From CAZZIZ01 sp964654535 (GTDB lineage: Bacteria; Bacteroidota; Bacteroidia; Chitinophagales; UBA2359): 20,875 nt of DNA. Made by a program: the position numbers and the translations under genes. Under the pieces are notes generated by a model. It worked only from the letters and a program-made list of their open reading frames with translations. It ran no database searches and was not told where the DNA came from. Below, piece by piece: positions 14,266-20,875 of this stretch. Each line of letters begins with the position of its first letter. Position 1 is the first letter of the stretch. The stretch spans positions 1 through 20,875 of the forward strand of contig CAZZIZ010000039.1 of NCBI GenBank assembly GCA_964654535.1. The letters are read 5' to 3'.

Positions 14266-14470
14266 TTTGGGCGTGCCTCCAAACAAAAAAAGCAAGACTT
14301 TTAAGTCTTGCTTTTTTTGTTTGGAGTCGGGCTATCCAGTACTCCGCGTTCGCTCCGGTCTCCATCTTGTTTCGTCAAAGCAAATCTTTCTACCGCTAAG
14401 GCGGTAAAGATTAGCTGACTCAACAAAGGAGACTGCTCCCTTTGGTCGCATACTTCCTATCCCTCACGCA
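14266..14470 (+). repeat. Structured intergenic element, copy C
   Basis: Runs from TTTGGGCGTGCC to CTATCCCTCACGCA. First hairpin is a perfect 23-bp stem (14278-14300 with 14303-14325). Then GTCGGGCTATCC and CTCCGCGTTCGCT, shared with copy A. Second hairpin (14367-14426): base TTGTTTCGTCA/TGACTCAACAA (9 of 11 pairs), middle AATCTTT/AAAGATT, tip TACCGC/GCGGTA around TAAG, with CT in excess on the left arm. CTCCCTTTGGTCG is also shared with copy A. The last 12 bases lie inside the lytic transglycosylase gene and provide its stop codon. Located between two convergent genes. Confidence 0.88.
14278..14325. terminator. Bidirectional terminator within element copy C
   Basis: AGCAAGACTT and AAGTCTTGCT pair around TT, flanked by seven A on the left and seven T on the right inside the longer perfect stem. 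This is the classic shape of a terminator working in both directions. It serves the DUF479 gene (stop at 14260) and the convergent transglycosylase gene (stop at 14457). Confidence 0.8.
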
Positions 14471-15362
14471 AAGAGCTGAGCTTGGAACGTATCGAGTCCC
14501 AAATCTTTCGGAGTCTAGACGAATTTTGCTCGAGAGCAATCGGCTCGGCCTCCAGCTTTACTTCGGTAGAAGTATTGTAAGCAACGTCGAGCGTGTTGGT
14601 GGCCGGTAGGTTCTCTATTAAATCAACACTCGGTCTTCTCGGTACGAGTTTGTATTCTGGAGCATATTCCATTAGATAGGAAATGGCCGTAAATTTTGGG
14701 ATGTATTCGAAAGTTTCTTTTGGGAGTTTGTGCTTTATTTTTTGAAAGTCATAGTTTCCGCCACAGCGTCTTATATAACTGCGGATATTTCCTGGGCCAC
14801 AATTGTAAGCCGCCATCGCCAAAAACCAATCACCGAACTGGTTTTTAAGATCTTTCAAGTATCTGGCGGCAGCCACAGTTGACTTTTTATAATCCAAACG
14901 ATCGTCAACTTCATCGTCTACGCGTAAGCCATATTGGCGTGCTGTTGCGGGCATAAATTGCCACATGCCTGTTGCGCCCGCAGAAGAAACGGCCTTCGGG
15001 TCAAGTAATGACTCAACTACAGCTACATAGCGCAGTTTCCAAGGAATATTATGGGCTACAAAAACACTGTCGATATAAGGCCAATAAGTCTCACTTCTTC
15101 GTAATCCCTTAGTGATAACCGAGATTCTTTGCTTAAAGTATATTTGAACGAATGAGTCTACTTCAGCATTGAAGTGGTATTTCACGCGGTCATCTAAGTT
15201 TTCTATTCTATAGCGAATGATTTCCTTATGCTCGTCGGTACTGAAATACTCTTTTGCACCAAAGTCTTCACCTGCACTGAGACAAAGTGTACTTGCAGCT
15301 AGGCAAAGCAAGTAGGCCAATTGCCTGAGCAATTGCTGGAGTTTAGAAAGTGGTGCTTTCAT
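14457..15362 (-). CDS. Lytic transglycosylase (SLT/GH23), MltD-like
   Basis: Peptidoglycan-cleaving enzyme acting outside the inner membrane, cutting MurNAc-GlcNAc links to form anhydro ends. From the Met at 15362 there is a signal peptide (LAYLLCLAASTLCLSAG). The SLT fold is clear: catalytic Glu in VAVVESLLDPKAVSSAG (Glu117 from this start), ATGMWQFMPATARQYGL, and AMAAYNCGPGN. An earlier in-frame ATG (15386) lies upstream of the predicted transcription start, so I choose 15362. No LysM domain follows; the tail is about 70 residues and ends SSLREG. The last codons CGT GAG GGA TAG belong to repeat copy C, so the native C-terminus may have been replaced. Confidence 0.92.
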   Translation of the reverse strand: MKAPLSKLQQLLRQLAYLLCLAASTLCLSAGEDFGAKEYFSTDEHKEIIRYRIENLDDRVKYHFNAEVDSFVQIYFKQRISVITKGLRRSETYWPYIDSVFVAHNIPWKLRYVAVVESLLDPKAVSSAGATGMWQFMPATARQYGLRVDDEVDDRLDYKKSTVAAARYLKDLKNQFGDWFLAMAAYNCGPGNIRSYIRRCGGNYDFQKIKHKLPKETFEYIPKFTAISYLMEYAPEYKLVPRRPSVDLIENLPATNTLDVAYNTSTEVKLEAEPIALEQNSSRLRKIWDSIRSKLSSLREG

Positions 15363-15371
15363 AAGTAGCGG

Positions 15372-15402
15372 CAAAGATATTAGCATAATTGAGTTGTATC
15401 AA
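15372..15402 (-). promoter_or_regulatory. Bacteroidota-type promoter of the transglycosylase gene
   Basis: On the minus strand TTG (15402-15400), 20 bp, then TATCTTTG (15379-15372), an exact match to TAnnTTTG with ideal spacing. The expected transcription start is about 7 nt later, only 3 nt before the ATG at 15362. Confidence 0.75.
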
Positions 15403-15471
15403 GTAAAGCGATGTCTAGACTTCATTAATTATGTACCGCTTGTAGACAATCTTGTTCCTTAGGAATAATTC

Positions 15472-15505
15472 AAAAAAAAATGGCACATCCGAGGAATGTG
15501 CCATT
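15472..15505 (-). terminator. Rho-independent terminator of the DUF4139 gene
   Basis: On the minus strand AATGGCACAT pairs perfectly with ATGTGCCATT around a 7-nt loop and runs into a long T tract (15480-15472). It is 24 bp beyond the stop codon. Confidence 0.88.
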
Positions 15506-15528
15506 GAGTCTCTTGAGACAACATCTTA

Positions 15529-17205
15529 CTAGCGGACGACAAGCGCCTGGTCAGTTGGCGATCTTTGGGTGTAAGAGAATACCAGCTCACGACTCTCGCC
15601 TGGTGCAAGCTCCAACTCCCACATTAAACTGCCTAGTTTTTCCTTGTAATCGGCATCAGTCTTTTTAACCAATTCAACGACAATATCCTCGTGTTGCGAA
15701 ATAGGAATCTGATCCAGCACCTCAATTTTTATCGCTTTTGACTTAGTGTTCTTAACTGTAATGGTGTACTCCAAATTCTTAATAGTCTTGTAACCGAGTA
15801 GGCTAGACTCTTCCAAGTTCTCTGTCTTAGTGCGCTTTATTTTGATCGACTCATCGCGGCCTAAAGAAAACAAGATGCTATTAGAAGTGACATTGCTATT
15901 TATCTGCGATTGACCTATGTAAGTATTTTGGAAAAAGATGTTGGCCGTTCCCGGAAGCAAATTGTACTGACCCCAGTTTTCCACTTCTGCAATGAGGAAG
16001 GCACCGCGATCAAGCTTCGGTACGCTGTGATGAACGTACTTGGTTTCTATTTCGTAGTTCTGTAAAGCGACTAGGTGACGTTGGCCGTTGCTTGGAATAC
16101 TTTGTCTTAGCTTGATGTTGTACTCCCTAGTGATTTCTGTATCCGAAATGTTCGAAAGTAATGGGGCTGGGGGTTTTTGAACTGGAATACCATCTATTGG
16201 CTCCATGTCTTCGTACGCTTTCTTTTCTTTGGCTACCGCATAGGCATTTTCTCTAGCTGACGGATAGGAGTTCATATGTTGGAGCATATTTAGTTCATTA
16301 ACTTGTCCATTCTTGTCATACCGTTCCGGATGAGTAAGATACTTCGGAGCAAACGATATGTATCGCGGATTTAAAATCGGACGATCGTTTCCCATAAACG
16401 GATTCCCACTAGATACTGAGAGATTAATCATATCCCAAGGCACACCAGTACTTTGATGGATGTTAGCTTTCAGGTTGAGATCCATTGGTGAGTTTGCGTC
16501 TGTAGCTTTCAAATCGTAAATCGGTTCCCAGCCTGCTTGAGCGGAGATATAGGAGAAATCAATTTCGCAGCTTTGTGGTGAATTGGCTTGAACCACAAGT
16601 ACCACTTCACCAGTCTTCTTGTTTCCGTTTGCCCTCAAAGACTGAACCTGATTGCGCAAATCGTTTATACGACTTTGCTTTTCCTTTTTCTCTTTGTTAA
16701 GATCAATGATGCTCTTTTTTATTTCTAAAGTTCTGTCTCTGTAGAATGCAGTGTATTCCTTCAAATCTGTAATACTGATTCCTTTGTTGTCCGAAGTGAG
16801 TTTAATTTGCTTCTGAGTCATAATCTGTTCTTCTGAAGTGTAGACCTTAATTTGTTGGTTCAACCATTCTACATCCTCTTCAAGAAGACTTATCTCATCA
16901 TTGAGCTTCATTTGAGCTTCAGGCAGGTCCGTGTTCTTCAAAAAGTTCACTCTGTAGTTGGCAGAGATTAAATCAATGCCGTCGGCCATTGTGACTTGCA
17001 GGCTATGCGCGTTGCATTGGGTAGTAAGTCCAGTTAAGACTACTTCACTCTGACCAGAAGGAATGTTAATAGCAGCAGTCCGGGTTATACGAGCACCGGT
17101 GCGGTAGACCATTACGTCTTTAATCTGGGAGTCGGTTTCTATTGGGTCAGCGGCAAAGAGATTTGTACTGAGTAATGCAAGGAAGCATAAAACAAAATTT
17201 TTCAT
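15529..17205 (-). CDS. DUF4140/DUF4139-domain exported protein
   Basis: Member of the MuiA-like family (mucoidy inhibitor A in some annotations); molecular function unknown. Signal peptide 1-18 (MKNFVLCFLALLSTNLFA). DUF4140 N-terminal domain at about 28-125 (IKDVMVYRTGARITRTAAIN, PSGQSEVVLTGL), then a coiled coil at about 100-205 (LLEEDVEWLNQQIK, KEKKEKQSRINDLRNQVQSL). The DUF4139 beta-rich domain follows from about 215 (ISAQAGWEPIYDLKA) to the end (TVKNTKSKAIKIEVLDQIPI, then SYTQRSPTD). Its 558 residues are typical. It begins 75 bp after the anti-sigma gene with no terminator between, so it may be the third gene of that operon. Short inverted repeats overlap its start codon. Confidence 0.88.
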   Translation of the reverse strand: MKNFVLCFLALLSTNLFAADPIETDSQIKDVMVYRTGARITRTAAINIPSGQSEVVLTGLTTQCNAHSLQVTMADGIDLISANYRVNFLKNTDLPEAQMKLNDEISLLEEDVEWLNQQIKVYTSEEQIMTQKQIKLTSDNKGISITDLKEYTAFYRDRTLEIKKSIIDLNKEKKEKQSRINDLRNQVQSLRANGNKKTGEVVLVVQANSPQSCEIDFSYISAQAGWEPIYDLKATDANSPMDLNLKANIHQSTGVPWDMINLSVSSGNPFMGNDRPILNPRYISFAPKYLTHPERYDKNGQVNELNMLQHMNSYPSARENAYAVAKEKKAYEDMEPIDGIPVQKPPAPLLSNISDTEITREYNIKLRQSIPSNGQRHLVALQNYEIETKYVHHSVPKLDRGAFLIAEVENWGQYNLLPGTANIFFQNTYIGQSQINSNVTSNSILFSLGRDESIKIKRTKTENLEESSLLGYKTIKNLEYTITVKNTKSKAIKIEVLDQIPISQHEDIVVELVKKTDADYKEKLGSLMWELELAPGESRELVFSYTQRSPTDQALVVR

Positions 17206-17280
17206 CGTCGTAGGGTTTAAATGTTCTTTTATACCTCTACGATGCAGCGTTTTCAGTTTAGGGTGCCTGAAGGCGAAAAA

Positions 17281-18732
17281 TTATTCTATTTTTTTCAGCT
17301 TGAAGGTTTCGCTTTCTGTTGCTGACTCTTGTTCAATTACCACCAGTCTCTTTTTTCTCAATTCAAAGCGGACTAAGTTCGTTGGGTCGCTGGGTAAGAA
17401 AAACTGGATAGTCTTATCGTCAATAGATTGAACCAAGTATTCGGTAGTACCAATATTAGCTTCGTTATTGTAAAGCATCATACTTATTCCATCTGCGGTT
17501 TCGACCAGCTGATAATTCCGCGAAAGCTCATCGCTTCGGTATACGTCAATACTTGCTGTGTTAGGGCCAGTACTTATGATCTTGTATTGGTTGATTCCTT
17601 TATCATCAACCCAAGTTCCATAGTATTTGAGCAATGTACTGTTTAAGCTTGATCTCATGTCATTACCTCGAAATGCATTTTGAAGAAAACCATCTGATTG
17701 ACTTATCGCTGGAGCGTCGTTCCTAGTCGCATCGTCACTAAAACCATTTTCCTTTTTTAGTTTCGTCTCTTGCAATTCTTCGTCTGCCTTGAAATAACTC
17801 GAACTAGACGCATCATTTGCGGCTATATCAACCTCAACTTCTTCCCCTAACTGATCTGGTTCATCACCTTTGTCACTCAAGTCCGTCGCTGAAGGATTAG
17901 GGTATTTATATTGTTTGTCTAAATTGTCTGCTGAAGGATATGGATTTTTGTATTGACGATTGAGGTCATTATTAATATGCGCCATGCCCTCAGGCATACC
18001 ACTTACAATAGGATACCCTTGTTCAGTCTGCGCTTCGTCCGCTACTGCAATGCCAGAGTTAATGTCAATTGGTAAATCTGCATCAGCATCATCACTTTGG
18101 GCTTGAGGACTTGGTGGTAGCGGCTTGCCAGAATTCAACCGCGGTTTTTCTTTTGCTTCCTGTGGCCGTTCAATTACTGGCGGACGGGTAGTACCAGTAT
18201 TCCCATTGAACTGCTTGATTTTTTCAATACTTCCAAATCTTGATTTCTTTTTCTTCTTAACTCTTTCGGCAGATTGCTCGATAGGCTCCGGCTCTTCAAC
18301 AGCTTCACTTTCGTTTCCTCCAGTAGCGTTCGACTTACTCAAAGCAACACCATCTATAGCAAAGGCCTTGGGCTTCTCAACTTCTTGCATAGCAATCACT
18401 TCCGAGAAATCCTCAGTTGTTTTTTTTGCTTCTGCCATTACCGCGGTTGGTGTACTGTTTTTCTGTATAGCCATAAATGCAGCAATAGGAATCGAAAAGA
18501 GCGCAAACAAAGCAGCATAACGCACCCAAGTCGGAATTGGGCTTTTTACTATCCGCGGATTGGGTTTCTCAAATGACTTTACCCTTTCCTCTAAGGGCGA
18601 GAGCACGACTGCTTTATCATCCTCTTTGGGCAACATACGGTCTAGCTTACTCCAGGCCGAATCACTAGGCTCGCGATTGAGCCCTGCTTCATTGCGTTTG
18701 AAAAGATCGTCTATTTTATTGTGCTCACTCAT
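17281..18732 (-). CDS. Anti-sigma factor-like membrane protein with lipocalin-like C-terminus
   Basis: Probable anti-sigma factor for the sigma factor upstream; its ATG overlaps that gene's stop as TAATG. Cytoplasmic N-terminus (MSEHNKIDDLFKRNEAGLNR, PSDSAWSKLDRML) is the helical type seen next to Bacteroidota ECF sigmas. One membrane helix at about 69-88 (WVRYAALFALFSIPIAAFMA). A disordered, charged periplasmic stretch of about 260 residues follows and includes a 14-residue tandem duplication (QYKNPYPSADNL, QYKYPNPSATDL). The last 110 residues look folded and beta-rich (LLKYYGTWVDDKGINQYKII, TIQFFLPSDPTNLVRFELRK), similar in shape to lipocalin-like domains, which could bind a small ligand. 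Family assignment is from architecture and context. Confidence 0.72.
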   Translation of the reverse strand: MSEHNKIDDLFKRNEAGLNREPSDSAWSKLDRMLPKEDDKAVVLSPLEERVKSFEKPNPRIVKSPIPTWVRYAALFALFSIPIAAFMAIQKNSTPTAVMAEAKKTTEDFSEVIAMQEVEKPKAFAIDGVALSKSNATGGNESEAVEEPEPIEQSAERVKKKKKSRFGSIEKIKQFNGNTGTTRPPVIERPQEAKEKPRLNSGKPLPPSPQAQSDDADADLPIDINSGIAVADEAQTEQGYPIVSGMPEGMAHINNDLNRQYKNPYPSADNLDKQYKYPNPSATDLSDKGDEPDQLGEEVEVDIAANDASSSSYFKADEELQETKLKKENGFSDDATRNDAPAISQSDGFLQNAFRGNDMRSSLNSTLLKYYGTWVDDKGINQYKIISTGPNTASIDVYRSDELSRNYQLVETADGISMMLYNNEANIGTTEYLVQSIDDKTIQFFLPSDPTNLVRFELRKKRLVVIEQESATESETFKLKKIE

Positions 18733-19262
18733 TAAGCTACTTTATAATTCAATTCGGTTAGCAGTTCCTGCAGACGCTTACGCGCTTTCAGTAACTGCGA
18801 TTTACTGGTGTTTACACTTATGCCCAATTCCTCTGCAATTTCTTTATGTGAAAAACCTTCTATCGCATAGAGGTTAAACACCGTTCGGTAACCCGCGGGT
18901 AGTCTATCCAATAGTTTTAGAATGTCTTGCTCCGCAAAGGTTTGCTCTACATTCACTTCTTTACTCACCACTTGCTCCGCTTTTTCCAGAGACAAATTGA
19001 GGTTGTACTTCCGCAAATACATCAGCGACTCATTGACCATTATTCTTCTCAACCATCCTCCAAAGTTTCCAGTTCCTCTATATTGCTCTAAGCGAGTTAG
19101 TGCTTTATAGAATCCTTGAATCATGGCATCCTCTGCGTCCAAGTCATTCTTGATATAGCGACGGCAAACCCCATACATCTCCACCTTGTACTTGTCGTAC
19201 AATTCCTTTTGAGCGCTGCGCTCATTTTTTAAGCAGCGGTCTATTAAGTCATTCTCGCTCAA
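18732..19262 (-). CDS. ECF-type RNA polymerase sigma factor (TTG start)
   Basis: Extracytoplasmic function sigma factor, 176 residues. Region 2 at about 10-85 (AQKELYDKYKVEMYGVCRRY, DAEDAMIQGFYKAL, WLRRIMVNESLMYLRK) and region 4 at about 115-172 (LPAGYRTVFNLYAIEGFSHK, EIAEELGISVNTSKSQLLKA). The start is a TTG at 19262, preceded directly by GAAGGA. An in-frame stop at 19284-19286 rules out a longer start and no ATG occurs early enough to keep region 2 whole, so the TTG is well supported. It is translationally coupled to the anti-sigma gene (TAATG). A different subgroup from the sigma factor at 11028-11516, judging by the sequence of region 2. Confidence 0.92.
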   Translation of the reverse strand: MSENDLIDRCLKNERSAQKELYDKYKVEMYGVCRRYIKNDLDAEDAMIQGFYKALTRLEQYRGTGNFGGWLRRIMVNESLMYLRKYNLNLSLEKAEQVVSKEVNVEQTFAEQDILKLLDRLPAGYRTVFNLYAIEGFSHKEIAEELGISVNTSKSQLLKARKRLQELLTELNYKVA

Positions 19263-19385
19263 TCCTTCGGGATTTGGTGCCGTCTAAATATAAGATGCAC
19301 ATATTAGGCTTGAGGGTGCCTGAAGAAGGAAATTTCTAACAATGCTCTATGAATAGGTCTGAAATGGACTATCTGTTCGTCTAAA

Positions 19386-19403
19386 CGTGTGCTTCCGCAC
19401 ACG
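19386..19403. terminator. GC-rich hairpin in the 210-bp spacer after the DUF6688 gene
   Basis: CGTGTGC (19386-19392) pairs perfectly with GCACACG (19397-19403) around four bases. Read on the minus strand the loop is GGAA, a GNRA-type tetraloop, followed by TTTAG. It could be a weak terminator for the minus-strand DUF6688 gene or a leader structure of the sigma gene; the T run is short. I see nothing else in 19263-19472. Confidence 0.45.
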
Positions 19404-19472
19404 AAATGCATAGGAATAAGAGGATCTACTCCGTCATCTGTTGAATCGTATCATCTAGGTATTACAAACGCC

Positions 19473-20633
19473 TCAATAAATAGCTGGTTTATCCAAGAAC
19501 TCATCATTTAAGCTTTCTAATTCCTTTTGGATGTAGCTTCTATCGGTCTGTGTTAAGTATTGACTGGAGATTCTGTTTTCAGGCTTTTTGTCCAGACAAT
19601 AAAGTGAGATTAGAAAAATCCATTCTAAGGGCTTCATTAAGATGTAGACAATGTCCGAAACAATTTTAATTTCAAAAAGATGGTATTTGCGTTCAACGAA
19701 GTCGCCCACTTTATCATACTGCTTGCGAATTGTTCGATGAAGAATGGGAAATTTCTCAAAGATTAGTTCTTCAAAGGCATTTGATATCAAAAGCTGCCTG
19801 TTGCAAATAACTAGCTTTTTATGTCTAACTCCTACACGCAAGGGCTTGACTATATTGGAGTGGCCCTTTGCTCCAACAGTACACAAGTAATGACCGCTGC
19901 AAGTTGCTTTTTCGCACAAATAAGTTAGTTGCGAAAAACCCAGGTGATAAGTTTCTGTAAATGCCCGTATCAGAGTGTCTGGTTTTTGTCCAAAGACGTA
20001 AAGCACAGACGAATAAATCAAAAGAAAAGGTGCACAAAGAACAAGTATAGCACTCGCTTTAGAAGATGATTTCGAAACTAGCAAGCGAACAACAAGTCCA
20101 TAGTTTGAATTAGAGTGTAGTTTCATTATTCCATTCAATTCGTCAAGGTGTAACTGATGATTCTCAGCTATCATTATTAGAAGGAAAAATATGATAGGGA
20201 CGAATCCAAAAACAGTAATCAATATTCCGAAACCGTCATAACCAACATGATAGGAAAGCAAGCAACTAAGCAGAATTCCGATAACTAGCAGAATATTTAG
20301 AACGAGTTCTGGTACTGGTGGAAAAGTTCGAGGTCGAATAAGAGAAATTGCGTAAGCAATCAAGCAAAATGCAGTAAGTGACATAATACCGATTCTTTCT
20401 GTTCCTGCAAACCATGCGTCATTGCAGCAATCAGAACCGCCATCTGCACCTAATGAGATTAAAAACATATAAACTGGAATCATTAATACGCTCCAAACTT
20501 TGAGCGCATTCAATATAACCTGGTTAGTCCAGCACTTTCCTTTAATTAGGAAGTAGAGAAAATTCGTACTTGAAAAGACTAGTGGAAGTGCGATGAATAG
20601 AAATACAAGGAAGTAGTAGAATATGGAATCCAA
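19473..20633 (-). CDS. DUF6688-family membrane protein
   Basis: Integral membrane protein of unknown function, recognised from its C-terminal signature: LGFSQLTYLCEKATCSGHYL, VKPLRVGVRHKKLVICNRQL, LISNAFEELI and KQYDKVGDFVERKYHLFEIK, then MKPLEWIFLISLYCLDKKPE. Residues about 1-160 hold five or six hydrophobic segments and another lies at about 193-215; a soluble Cys- and His-containing domain follows. The cysteines (CEKATCSGHYLC) with nearby His could bind a metal, which is an inference from pattern. Neighbours give no clue: it is a single minus-strand gene, separated from the sigma operon by 210 bp. The ATG at 20633 is the only good start. Family name is from memory. Confidence 0.75.
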   Translation of the reverse strand: MDSIFYYFLVFLFIALPLVFSSTNFLYFLIKGKCWTNQVILNALKVWSVLMIPVYMFLISLGADGGSDCCNDAWFAGTERIGIMSLTAFCLIAYAISLIRPRTFPPVPELVLNILLVIGILLSCLLSYHVGYDGFGILITVFGFVPIIFFLLIMIAENHQLHLDELNGIMKLHSNSNYGLVVRLLVSKSSSKASAILVLCAPFLLIYSSVLYVFGQKPDTLIRAFTETYHLGFSQLTYLCEKATCSGHYLCTVGAKGHSNIVKPLRVGVRHKKLVICNRQLLISNAFEELIFEKFPILHRTIRKQYDKVGDFVERKYHLFEIKIVSDIVYILMKPLEWIFLISLYCLDKKPENRISSQYLTQTDRSYIQKELESLNDEFLDKPAIY

Positions 20634-20806
20634 AAATCAGTTTATTCTAATTATAACCGAACGCGGTATTTCCATTGTTAAGTGTCTTTTCTGTTCGATT
20701 TAGTATTTATTAATCAATTTTCAGAAAAACACAGCGCCGTCCCGGGGTTGTTTGGAGAATCTGAATTAGCTTAAAATGGACTAACTCAGATGGATAACCC
20801 GCCGAT

Positions 20807-20875
20807 ATGAAAAGTCTAGCCTTAAGCCAACTCCAAAAGTGTAACCTTGAAGCGATCTATATCCTCACGGTTAAA
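20807..20875 (+). CDS. Possible start of a gene running off the right edge
   Basis: An ATG at 20807 opens a frame of 23 codons (MKSLALSQLQKCNLEAIYIL, then TVK) that is still open at the last base. No family can be named from so little and no clear promoter or ribosome site precedes it. The rest of 20634-20806 holds no gene or RNA that I can recognise. Confidence 0.3.
   Translation, partial: MKSLALSQLQKCNLEAIYILTVK

Noticed and set aside
20634..20806. tRNA or small RNA in the right-hand spacer
   Set aside because: No cloverleaf, anticodon stem or clear hairpin with a T run could be found.

Overview
The window looks like a chromosomal stretch of a free-living, probably marine member of the Bacteroidota (Flavobacteriales or a relative; the order is an inference). 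The signs are a type IX secretion (T9SS) C-terminal sorting domain on a giant repeat adhesin, a DUF5916 outer-membrane protein, a DUF6688-type membrane protein, two ECF sigma/anti-sigma pairs with long periplasmic tails, and at least one good Bacteroidota-type promoter (TTG, 20 bp, TATCTTTG). Two runs of exactly 100 N (3642-3741 and 9472-9571) are scaffold gaps of unknown true size, both at repeats.

Layout. 1-3388: 3' part of a secreted cysteine-rich adhesin with eight 79-residue HYR-like units, four 52-residue units and a T9SS tail. 3416-5688: a hipB-hipA toxin-antitoxin pair read leftwards, flanked on both sides by inverted copies of a roughly 190-bp structured intergenic element. 5766-6305: a nickel superoxide dismutase with a signal peptide and propeptide. 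6386-8650: a CBM9/DUF5916 outer-membrane protein. 8743-11516 (minus): a three-gene operon of ECF sigma factor, anti-sigma factor and a His/Asp-rich outer-membrane barrel. 11670-14260 (plus): a three-gene operon of M29 aminopeptidase, rhomboid protease and a DUF479/AcpH-like protein. 14266-14470: third copy of the structured element, which includes a bidirectional terminator and supplies the stop codon of the next gene. 14457-15362 (minus): lytic transglycosylase with a near-leaderless promoter. 15529-17205 (minus): DUF4139 protein. 17281-19262 (minus): second ECF sigma/anti-sigma pair. 19473-20633 (minus): DUF6688 membrane protein. 20807 to the right edge: possible start of another gene.

The strongest undescribed signal is the repeated element (copies at 3456-3641, 5498-5688 and 14266-14470). 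Three short boxes are conserved, while the two hairpins between them differ in sequence but keep their pairing. The copies bracket hipBA, sit between convergent genes and run into the 3' ends of genes. Many functions here concern the cell envelope: secretion, peptidoglycan cleavage, outer-membrane barrels and envelope-sensing sigma factors. A nickel enzyme and a histidine-rich barrel lie about 2.4 kb apart and may both touch metal handling; that link is only a guess.
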